Source of the DNA: Candidatus Altimarinota bacterium
GTDB lineage: Bacteria > Patescibacteriota > Gracilibacteria > Absconditabacterales > Absconditicoccaceae
Length of the DNA: 5,695 nt
Assembly: GCA_015489035.1 (NCBI GenBank)
Contig: WFMP01000075.1
Span: 1-5,695 of the forward strand
Direction of reading: 5' to 3'
Both the position numbers and the translations under genes were made by a program. The notes below the pieces were generated by a model that saw only the letters and a list, made by a program, of their open reading frames with translations, searched no databases and had not been told where the DNA came from. Positions 1 to 5,695 of this stretch are shown here, piece by piece (position 1 is the stretch's first letter; the number at the start of each line of letters is the position of its first letter).

Positions 1-280
1 CCCATGTTCCGTGCAAATTACATCTTGCTTGAATTTTATAAGTTCATTCTTTCAATTCAGATAAATTTACTTCTAGCTTTGGTTCCTGCTCTGCCTTCAA
101 GTCAAAATGTTTCACTCTCAACAATCCTACCTTCGATACATTTAGAATATCTACAGAATCTATCAAATGTGCTTCTTCCATAGGATGCTCTATATCTCTT
201 CAAATGACAATAACTAATTTATCTCATTCTATTTTTACTAACGGTTGGTGTTTTTTACCTTGTTCTGCTAATGATACCAT
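1..280 (-). CDS. Superoxide reductase (neelaredoxin/desulfoferrodoxin iron domain), 3' end cut by window edge
   Basis: Superoxide reductase reduces superoxide to hydrogen peroxide at a cytoplasmic non-haem Fe(His4Cys) centre and is typical of anaerobes and microaerophiles. Ninety-three codons are visible with TGA read as Gly. All five iron ligands can be placed: His11 in KKHQP, His32 in EHPM, His38 in EEAHLI, and Cys87 and His90 in the terminal CNLHGTW. Lys10 matches the catalytic Lys of the usual EKHVP motif, but the preceding Glu is Lys9. There is no N-terminal desulforedoxin CxxC domain, so this is a one-domain enzyme whose active site starts almost at the N terminus. Only a few C-terminal residues should be missing, because the family normally ends soon after CNLHG. 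The ATG at 280 is the first in frame after a TAA slightly upstream, and no Shine-Dalgarno is visible. Three glycines (19, 27, 79) are UGA coded. The family call is secure; the exact start is less so. Confidence 0.9.
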
Positions 281-489
281 TATTTTAATGTTATTATTTT
301 ATAAAAATAAAACCGACAAAGAGATTTCTTCACGTAATAATAAGCCTCCTGAGACTTAAAGGTTGATAAGCCAAGGAAATAATACAATCTCCTATGATGC
401 CCTCATTTATAAATAAGTGTTAAGGAATTATAATCTGAAGATTTCAACTTCATCAGTTTGCAAGGTTGATAATAATCTATAATAAACAT
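280..489 (-). CDS. Possible small ORF (69 aa) between metallopeptidase and superoxide reductase
   Basis: I do not recognise this product. An ATG at 489, 17 bases after the metallopeptidase stop, opens a frame of 69 codons that ends in a TAA sharing its last A with the superoxide reductase ATG (TAATG), the geometry of translational coupling. The predicted peptide is basic and rich in Tyr, Lys and Leu. It has one UGA glycine in a KGGHHRR stretch, two isolated Cys (10, 58), no CxxC pair and no clear membrane segment. Its start has no Shine-Dalgarno. An AGGAGG on the minus strand (345-350) lies inside the frame, 11 bases before an in-frame GTG (333), which could instead start a 17-residue leader peptide. 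The stretch may equally be an untranslated leader of the reductase gene. The fit to the gap and the overlap favour a gene; the lack of any homology signal keeps confidence low. Confidence 0.35.
359..472. repeat. Pair of 11-bp direct repeats (AAGGTTGATAA)
   Basis: The sequence AAGGTTGATAA occurs at 359-369 and again at 462-472, 103 bases apart in the same orientation. On the minus strand the copies lie in different reading frames of the small ORF (YYQPC versus LSTF), so they do not reflect a repeated peptide. Related AAGG starts occur at about 374 and 422. They could be a regulator's paired sites or RNA elements ahead of the superoxide reductase gene, or chance in A+T-rich DNA. Confidence 0.3.
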
Positions 490-506
490 TTTTCAATATT
501 ATTTTT

Positions 507-1490
507 TTAATTCGAAAAATCTGTCGTATCCCGTGGCCTAAATCAAACTCTATATTTAAATTTACTATCAGATTGTAAATATCTTCAATGCATAATATTA
601 TTTATGAATAAATATTTTTTTCTCAAAATATTACTTTCCTTAGTCATTTTTCTAAAAACTGCATTATGATTTACATACATATTGAAACATTCTGCAAAAT
701 CTTCAAAAGTATCCGTTAATCAATATCAAGATACAAAATCTTTGGCATAACTATACGGTTTCTTAACTTTCTCCGACTTCCAAGACAATCTATAGAAAAC
801 TAAAGATTTATCATCTATTGCAAAAACTTTTTTTCAAAATTCTGTATATTTAGAACTTTTTATATGTGATTTTCAAGTTATTAATCATAAATCGACTATA
901 TGCCCTAATTCATGGGTTGTCACCTCCAAAAATTCTTCATATGTCATTCAATTCTTTAAATTTAATACCAAACTATGATGACCAGCATATCATCTTCTAC
1001 CAGTTTTACTTTTTTGAATTTTAACATAATATAATCTTTGTAATAAATCAGGAAAACTTACATTTATATATCTCAACAGATAAATAACTATAGCAGTATA
1101 ATAAGTCTGTTGTGTTAAATTAAATTCATCTTTTGAAATATCAATAATTGAACAATATTTCTTATAATATTCACATAATTCATTTAATGTTTGTGTTTTA
1201 ATTCATGCTCAATGAACCTGTAATAGTGCATCATCAACTAATTTATTTAAAAATTGTTGTTTAATCTTTTCTGAAATTATTTTTTGTTTTTTTATAAGAA
1301 TGTCCTGTCTTTTATTGTCTCTGATTTGAACAGATTTGATATGAGATTTTTTTTGACTAACTACTAGATTACCGATCGAATGATGAGGTATTCAAACTTC
1401 TTTTACATTAAAAAATATCACAAAAACTATAACTAGCCATCATAATGTAATTTTTAAAAAAATTCTGACAATATCCTCAAGTTTTAACAT
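507..1490 (-). CDS. Membrane-anchored HELGH zinc metallopeptidase (327 aa)
   Basis: This is a probable zinc peptidase acting outside the cytoplasmic membrane; its substrate is unknown. Residues 1-9 are short and charged, and residues 10-29 form one hydrophobic segment that is an uncleaved anchor or signal peptide. A Lys/Gln-rich linker follows (about 47-82). The catalytic motif is TTHELGHIVD, with zinc ligands His193 and His197 and the catalytic base Glu194. About 65 residues later GLTDTFEDFAECF supplies a likely third ligand (Glu263 or Glu267), as in gluzincins whose second motif reads EDFAE, for example the lethal-factor-like peptidases. Thirteen of 17 glycines are UGA coded. The ATG at 1490 is the only start that includes the whole membrane segment. 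No Shine-Dalgarno and no convincing promoter are visible in the 122 bases upstream, so it may be read from the promoter ahead of the 145-aa gene. The fold is clear; the exact peptidase family is not. Confidence 0.8.
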
Positions 1491-1578
1491 AAAAAATAAT
1501 AATTTTAAATAAAATATACTTTGTCATTCTTAACTTATTTTTGGGATCTATATTACTCTCAAATAAATTTAAAACAAC

Positions 1579-1595
1579 AATTTATATCATAAATT
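1579..1595 (-). terminator. A+T-only hairpin after the 145-aa gene, possible weak terminator
   Basis: A perfect 7-bp inverted repeat, AATTTAT and ATAAATT around a 3-base loop, lies 18 bases past the stop of the 145-aa gene. On the minus strand it is followed by GTTGTTTT. The stem has no G-C pair, so it could give only partial termination, or it may be a protein-binding dyad for the metallopeptidase gene. Confidence 0.25.
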
Positions 1596-1612
1596 TACTA
1601 CACTGTTTGATA

Positions 1613-2050
1613 TTATATATTTTTTAGTTTTTTTCAAATATCTATAATAAAAATCTGTTTATTTCTAAAAAGAATTATTATATTATCAGTCATTTCATAA
1701 TTAGTTTTTAAAATATTTTTTATTTCTAGTTTTATAATATATCTTTTTTCTTCTTTTCAAAATTTATTACTTATTGTTGATAATAAATGTTGTGATATAT
1801 TTTTGTTTAATCTATATATATTTCTTCATGGTTCTTCAATTAAGACATTCTTCAAATCAGTACATCCTAAAATGTCTAGAATATCAAGTTTCACATCTTC
1901 CATATTAGTCTTTGATTCTACAATAATAGTATTTCATTCTGTTTCTAATACTGTAGATTTTTTTACTTTTTCAGGAATATAATTTACTTCTATTTTTCTT
2001 TGAAAATGTTTTGCAGACAAAGAATCTGTATTATCAAATACTTCTCACAT
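1613..2050 (-). CDS. Hypothetical protein, 145 aa
   Basis: I do not recognise this protein. It runs from an ATG at 2050 to a TAA, with UGA as its second codon and further UGA glycines at 39, 75, 98 and 139. The sequence is rich in Lys, Glu, Ile and Asn, looks soluble, and has no signal peptide or membrane segment. Alternating strand-like and helix-like stretches (for example NTIIVES, DIIDIL-type segments and a hydrophobic C-terminal IIILF/IFIIDIG region) suggest a small alpha/beta protein. There are no Cys or His clusters to suggest a metal site. A TTGACA/TATAGT promoter lies about 36 bases upstream, so it is probably the first gene of the minus-strand block containing the metallopeptidase and superoxide reductase. 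The promoter, the intact frame and the normal UGA use support a real gene. Confidence 0.7.
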
Positions 2051-2085
2051 TAGGTATTATTTTATTTTATAAAACACTTAAATAT

Positions 2086-2113
2086 ACTATATATATTTTA
2101 CAAAATTTGTCAA
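2086..2113 (-). promoter_or_regulatory. Sigma70-type promoter for the left block
   Basis: On the minus strand a perfect -35 TTGACA (2108-2113) is separated by 16 bases from a -10 TATAGT (2086-2091, five of six matches). Transcription would start near 2079, giving a leader of about 29 bases to the ATG at 2050. A small dyad, TAATT-cacc-AATTA (2121-2134), lies just upstream and could be an operator. Confidence 0.6.
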
Positions 2114-2188
2114 AAATCAATAATTCACCAATTAACTTTTATTAAATTATTACAAATCCATCCTAAATTTATATATTCTTTATTTATC

Positions 2189-2216
2189 TTGATTTTTAAC
2201 TAAAATATAGTATTTT
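2189..2216 (+). promoter_or_regulatory. Weak candidate promoter for hrcA-uppS
   Basis: TTGATT (2189-2194) and TATTTT (2211-2216) are 16 bases apart and each match the consensus at four of six positions. Transcription would begin near 2223, so the transcript would skip the in-frame ATG at 2221 and start hrcA at 2251. In DNA this rich in A and T such matches are common. No CIRCE inverted repeat (TTAGCACTC-N9-GAGTGCTAA) is seen here. Confidence 0.25.
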
Positions 2217-2250
2217 ATAGATGATTTACTTTTTCAAGAATTATATTATT

Positions 2251-2916
2251 ATGAAAAAAGATTCTGAATGAACACTTTTGGAAGCTGTAATAGAATATTT
2301 TATAAAATATGGATCTCCAGTGGGTTCTAAATTTTTATTTGAAGCAGAAAATATAGATATTGCTCCATCCACTATAAGAAAACATTTAAATAGTTTAGAA
2401 AAAAAATGATTAGTTTCCCAACCATACAATTCTGCCTGAAGAATACCAACTCAAGAATGAGTAAATTTGTATGTGGCAAATTTATTATCAACTGATAAAA
2501 AACCAAAAAATTTAGCAAAAATAAATCAATGACATAATTTAAGGTGATTTATGGATATGTTATGAGAGGTAATTGATGGAATTGCATTTGGATATTATAC
2601 TGATGAAGCTGATATTTATTATCTTTGAGTTTCAAAATTATTAAAAAAAGTAAATAATGATATGGAAAAGATTATTTCTCTAATGGAATTTATAGAAAAT
2701 AAGGAAATAATTACATACTTAGACAAAAAAGAAATAGAAGAATGAAAAATAAATTACAATTTTATACAATATCAATGAGTAAATATAGCAATTATGTTTA
2801 TAAAAATAGAATTTGAATGAAGACAAGCCGTGATTTGAATAATAGGTTCTTTAAGAGTTGATTACAAAACAAATATTGATATATTAAACAAAATTTTAGA
2901 TAAATGAACAGTATAA
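2251..2916 (+). CDS. hrcA: HrcA-type heat-shock transcriptional repressor, compact form (221 aa)
   Basis: HrcA represses chaperone operons by binding CIRCE operators and is released on heat stress. The N-terminal winged helix-turn-helix is plain: GSPVGSKFL (21-29), APSTIRKHLNSLEKKGL (38-54), then the HrcA signature SQPYNSAGRIPT (56-67) and EGVNLYV (69-75). The C terminus keeps the family's IGSLRVDY (198-205). The protein is about 120 residues shorter than the usual 340, mainly because the GAF-like core and its inserted dimerisation domain are reduced. Thirteen glycines are UGA coded, including the one in SAGR. An ATG at 2221 is also in frame, directly after a TAG, but the ATG at 2251 gives the normal N-terminal spacing. 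uppS follows after a single base, so the two are almost certainly cotranscribed. No grpE, dnaK or dnaJ gene is in the window, so the target is unknown. Confidence 0.88.
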
Positions 2917-2917
2917 T

Positions 2918-3610
2918 ATGAATTATCCAAAACATGTTGCACTAATACCAGATGGGAACAGGACTTGGGCAAAAGAAAAATGATTTATGTCTTTTGTAGG
3001 TCATTTAGAGTGATTTAACAAAGCTATAGAAATTACACAATATATATTTTCATCAACTCCTATAGAAGTATTTACAATATGGTGATTATCTACAGAAAAT
3101 TTAACAAATAGATCAGAAAAAGAATTAGATTATCTTTTCGAACTTTACAAAAAAATACCACAAGACTTATTTGACTTCTTAAAAGAAAAAAAAGTTAATT
3201 TTAAAGTTGCGTGAAACAAAGATAGATTGCCGGACCATTTAATAGATTTTTTAAATCAAAAAGAAGAAGAACTTAAAGTTAATTCTTGAAAAACTTTAGT
3301 TTTAGCAATAAACTACGGTGGACAAGATGAATTATTAAGATGAATACAAAAACTATGTGATAACCAAGAAAAAGCTACAAAAGAAAATTTAGAAAAATAC
3401 TTAGATTTTGGCTGATTACCACCTGTTGAATTAGTAATTAGAACAAAACAAAAATTAGCCAAAAGACTTTCTTGATTTATGCTTTGGTGGATATGATATG
3501 CACAATTATATTTTTCAGATTTATACTGTCCCGATTTTACAATAGAACAATTCCAAAAAGCTATAGAATGGTATTCCTCTACAATTAAAACACAAAATTT
3601 TTGAAAATAA
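2918..3610 (+). CDS. uppS: Undecaprenyl diphosphate synthase (cis-prenyltransferase), 230 aa
   Basis: UppS condenses isopentenyl diphosphate units onto farnesyl diphosphate to make the C55 lipid carrier for peptidoglycan and other envelope polymers, acting at the cytoplasmic membrane face. Visible family motifs are HVALIPDGNRTWAK (6-19, catalytic Asp12 with GN), GHLEGF with His29, GLSTENLTNRS (56-66, matching FSSENWNRP), INYGGQDEL (131-139), and LVIRT...LSGFMLWW...AQLYFSDLYCPDF (172-207). Length is normal for the family. Two features are odd: the RTGGE box is RTKQKLAKRLS, with two extra residues and no Glu, and the AELYF Glu is Gln196; the two missing acids correspond to E. coli Glu198 and Glu213. 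Ten glycines are UGA coded. The start lies one base after the hrcA stop (TAATATG) with no Shine-Dalgarno, which suggests translational coupling. The family assignment is secure; catalytic competence is likely but untested. Confidence 0.92.
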
Positions 3611-3619
3611 AATATTTTT

Positions 3620-3647
3620 TTGACAAAATCTATATTATATTTAAAAT
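3620..3647 (+). promoter_or_regulatory. Sigma70-type promoter for the L,D-transpeptidase gene
   Basis: A perfect TTGACA (3620-3625) is followed after 16 bases by TAAAAT (3642-3647, five of six matches). Transcription would start near 3654, leaving a leader of about 17 bases. CAGG at 3658-3661, nine bases before the ATG at 3671, is the only Shine-Dalgarno-like sequence well placed ahead of a gene in this window. Confidence 0.55.
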
Positions 3648-3670
3648 AATGTTCATCCAGGTACTTTTTT

Positions 3671-4375
3671 ATGAACAAATTAAATATATTGAATATGGAA
3701 AAAATAAAAATTTGAAAGAATATTTTAAAATGAGCTCTAGCTCTAAATTTACTTGTAAATAATGCAAATGCAGAATTAATAAATTCTTTTAGTGAAAAAG
3801 CTTTTTTTCAGGAATTAAAAAAGTGATATAACATAAATTATTTTAAAAATCGAGTATTAGAGAGCAAAAATGCTAAAGTAAATTTAGAAAATAAAGAATA
3901 TTTTAATCTAAATATAATAAATGATGTATTGGATAATAATTATAGTTTAGAATATTTTCTAAAAAAGTATCATTATTTTGATAAAATATCCAAAAACAAG
4001 TCAGATATTATCTACATTTTCAAAAGTGATAAATTGCATAATAAATTTGTATATCTACTATATAAAAATAAAGAATTAAAAGTTGCTGCCCTTACATCTC
4101 CTTGAAAATGAAAAAATGAAACTCCTTTGTGGAAATTTGATACTCAATGAAAATATTTTGCAAAAAGAAGCAAGGCCTTTAATGGATATCCAATGCCATT
4201 TGCAGTATATCTTGATTGATGAATTTTTATACATCGGGGTAAAATAGTAGATGGCAACCCTCAATCTCATTGATGTTTCAGACTAAGATGATTGAGTAGT
4301 TGGATAAATTTTAAAAATATTAAATATGATGAAAAAATACCTGTTATATTTACAGGATATGATGACAAGTTTTAA
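3671..4375 (+). CDS. Exported YkuD-type L,D-transpeptidase (234 aa)
   Basis: L,D-transpeptidases form 3-3 peptidoglycan cross-links, or attach proteins to peptidoglycan, through an active-site Cys outside the membrane. The N terminus is a signal peptide: Lys-rich to residue 20, hydrophobic GALALNLLV (21-29), and a likely cleavage after NANA (31-34). A variable Asn/Lys-rich region follows (about 40-120), then the YkuD domain from about 125 to the end. The catalytic signature is complete: His188 in IHRG, a 13-residue spacer, and PQSHGCFRL with Cys202 nucleophile, His200 and Arg204. The glycine of SHGC and nine others are UGA coded, strong evidence for the glycine code. The ATG at 3671 has a Shine-Dalgarno-like CAGG nine bases away; an in-frame ATG at 3695 would also leave a working signal peptide. 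It lies 60 bases after uppS with its own promoter, so this part of the cluster serves cell-wall building. Confidence 0.9.
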
Positions 4376-4389
4376 AACTACATCAAATC
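4356..4389. repeat. Imperfect dyad spanning the convergent stop codons
   Basis: GATATGATG (4356-4364) and CATCAAATC (4381-4389) can pair at eight of nine positions around 16 bases. Within those lies a perfect 12-bp palindrome, AGTTTTAAAACT (4368-4379), covering both the plus-strand TAA and most of the minus-strand TAG. No T tract follows directly, so it is not a standard terminator. It could help stop convergent transcription or be incidental. Confidence 0.3.
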
Positions 4390-5595
4390 TAAATCCTCCA
4401 AAATTTTAAAGTATTCTGACTTTTTCTCAGGATATTTTTTTTCGATAAAATCTTTTGATAACTGTTTCCAACTCTCAAAACTATAGCCTAATTTTTCATG
4501 ATTGATTTCTAATTCATTTATGATGTTTCAAATAGTTTTTCCTGTAATTTGTCTATATTTTACATTTTTAATTTTATTTAATAATTCTGGAGAAACTATT
4601 TCTTCCACATTCACAAAATCCTTAGATTTTAACACTAATTCAACTTTTTTTAAATCAAATTTATCTTTTAAAATTTTTGTATTTAATAACTCCTCTGCCT
4701 CAGCTTCGACATCTTCCCATTTATTTTTTAATTCTGTAGTTTCTATCTGTTTATTATCTTTTATTTCAAAACTAATGTAAGGGTTTATCACAACCTGTTG
4801 AAATTTGTCAGGATATGTAAAAACTACTTTTGTATCATTTTCCTCCAATGGTGAAGTATTCCAGAAACTACCCACACAAGTATAATTTTTATGTCTAAAA
4901 CTTTTATGTAAATGTCCTGAAATTATTTGAAAATCAGCTTTAAATATTTGATCAGATAAAGCTATATTTTTGAAACTAAATTTTGCAAACTGTCATGGAA
5001 AAGCAGTATTTACAGTATAAAAATGATGCACAAAAATATCTATATCTTCATTTTCCAAAATAAACTTAACCAAATCAAGATTTATAGTTCAAGAAATTTT
5101 TAAATTTTTCTCATCCTCTTTCCAATTTTGATAAGCAACTACAAACAAATTTAACAATAAGTCCTTTTGCTTATGATTTTTTAAAGATTTTATTTTTTTA
5201 TCTATCTGGATAAATTCCTCTTCTTCTGCAATTCTTGTATAAAATGGAAAAAATAAAACTTTCTTATTATAAATAATTTGAATTTGAGGTTGAGAAATAA
5301 TATGCAAAGGTCCATCCGTAATATTTGTAAGTTTTTCAGCTTCTGCAAATACAAAATGTCATTTTACATAATCATGATTTCCAGCCAAAATATAGATATT
5401 TTTTCAATTTTTTGAATAATCTAAACACAAATCAAAAAAATCTCACAAAATCTTTGGATTGTAAGCAGAATGATAAATATAATCTCACAAAAAAACTATA
5501 TCTTTTGACTCTGTATTATCCAAAATATCAGTTAATTTTGAAAATATTTCTTCTTTTTTATCAGTTTTTAAATGCAAATCTCAGATAAATAACAT
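4378..5595 (-). CDS. Calcineurin-like metallophosphoesterase, SbcD/Mre11-like (405 aa)
   Basis: A two-metal phosphoesterase, most likely a DNA nuclease of the SbcD/Mre11 type. The core motifs occur in the family order: GDLHLK (Asp6, His8), LGDYIYH (Asp38), AGNHDY (Asn73, His74), FVHHFY (His190/191) and SGHLHKS (His228, His230). SbcD and Mre11 have the same set, and the 405-aa length fits them. The C-terminal third (about 265-405) is acidic and mostly helical, with a run of Glu near WEDVEAEAEELL, and may be a capping or partner-binding region. No SbcC/Rad50 ATPase is next to it here. UGA encodes at least eight glycines, including those of the GDLH and GDY motifs. The start is the first ATG of the frame and places the first catalytic Asp at residue 6, as usual. 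The gene ends in TAG, two bases from the convergent transpeptidase stop. The superfamily is certain; the nuclease role is inferred from motif spacing, and a phosphodiesterase or other phosphatase is possible. Confidence 0.85.
4411..4442 (+). terminator. Rho-independent terminator for the plus-strand block
   Basis: On the plus strand a 9-bp stem forms between GTATTCTGA (4411-4419) and TCAGGATAT (4427-4435) around a 7-base loop, with two G-U pairs and no mismatch. It runs straight into eight T residues (4435-4442). It lies 36 bases past the transpeptidase stop, so it fits as the end of the hrcA-uppS-ldt transcript. It sits inside the coding part of the opposing phosphoesterase gene. Confidence 0.6.
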
Positions 5596-5623
5596 ATTTT
5601 TATTTTAGGATTAAATTAGTTTA

Positions 5624-5651
5624 AAAATATTGTTTTTGTTCATTTATTCAA
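5624..5651 (-). promoter_or_regulatory. Candidate promoter for the metallophosphoesterase gene
   Basis: On the minus strand TTGAAT (5646-5651) and TATTTT (5624-5629) are 16 bases apart, each four of six matches. They predict a leader of roughly 20 bases to the ATG at 5595. Matches of this quality are frequent in such A+T-rich DNA. The rest of 5596-5695 holds no gene on either strand that I can support. Confidence 0.25.
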
Positions 5652-5695
5652 TTGAAAATAAAAATTATAACATTATTGTAATTATAACTTTAATA

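Noticed and set aside
300..490. Riboswitch or tRNA in the stretch ahead of the superoxide reductase gene
   Set aside because: Only a 5-bp stem near 437-452 could be drawn; no cloverleaf, T-loop or known aptamer core was seen.
2051..2250. CIRCE operator for HrcA in the divergent promoter region
   Set aside because: No TTAGCACTC/GAGTGCTAA pair or close variant is present; only short A+T dyads were found.
2241..2429. Open minus-strand frame opposite the hrcA start
   Set aside because: It overlaps the HrcA DNA-binding domain and has no start signal or family motif.
3600..3625. Intrinsic terminator between uppS and the transpeptidase gene
   Set aside because: The A+T run before the TTGACA has no loop-forming stem with G-C pairs, so read-through from hrcA-uppS remains likely.
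3313..3678. Open minus-strand frame of about 120 codons under uppS
   Set aside because: It is antisense to a clear uppS with intact family motifs, carries no recognisable domain, and exists only because TGA-free stretches are common on that strand.
4502..4780. Open plus-strand frame of about 90 codons with hydrophobic residues
   Set aside because: It lies antisense to the phosphoesterase C-terminal region; its Phe/Ser-rich make-up is what an antisense read of Lys/Glu-rich codons gives.
2251..5595. Reading all genes as pseudogenes broken by TGA stops
   Set aside because: Every break is a TGA, none is a TAA, TAG or frameshift, and the TGA positions fall on conserved glycines, so the frames are intact under the UGA-Gly code.

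Overview
The window comes from a bacterium that reads UGA as glycine (translation table 25), the code of Absconditabacteria (SR1) and Gracilibacteria (BD1-5) in the Patescibacteria/CPR. The DNA is very A+T rich. Under the standard code every gene here is broken into fragments. With TGA read as Gly, seven long frames open, five of them belonging to recognisable families. At least 60 in-frame TGA codons are present, and many fall on glycines that are invariant in their families: the SHGC box of an L,D-transpeptidase, the SAGR motif of HrcA, and the GD motifs of a metallophosphoesterase. TGG still encodes Trp. Genes end in TAA or TAG.

Left block, positions 1-2050, minus strand. In transcription order: an unrecognised 145-aa protein (1613-2050) behind a good sigma70-type promoter; a membrane-anchored HELGH zinc metallopeptidase (507-1490); a possible 69-aa small ORF (280-489); and a superoxide reductase that runs off the left edge (1-280). 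The small ORF fills the gap almost exactly and its TAA shares one base with the reductase ATG.

Middle block, 2251-4375, plus strand. A short HrcA-type repressor is followed one base later by undecaprenyl diphosphate synthase (uppS), and then, after an internal promoter, by an exported L,D-transpeptidase. This looks like a small stress/envelope cluster: UppS makes the lipid carrier for peptidoglycan and LDT cross-links it outside the membrane. A Rho-independent terminator for this block lies inside the 3' end of the convergent gene.

Right block, 4378-5595, minus strand. A calcineurin-type metallophosphoesterase resembling SbcD/Mre11 nucleases converges on the transpeptidase with two bases between the stop codons. 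The last 100 bases hold only its probable promoter region.

No tRNA, rRNA, CRISPR array, insertion sequence or phage gene was seen. The least ordinary items are the exported zincin, the small ORF coupled to the superoxide reductase, the UppS lacking two conserved acidic residues, and the compact HrcA without a CIRCE operator. I see no clear evidence for a wholly new multi-gene system.
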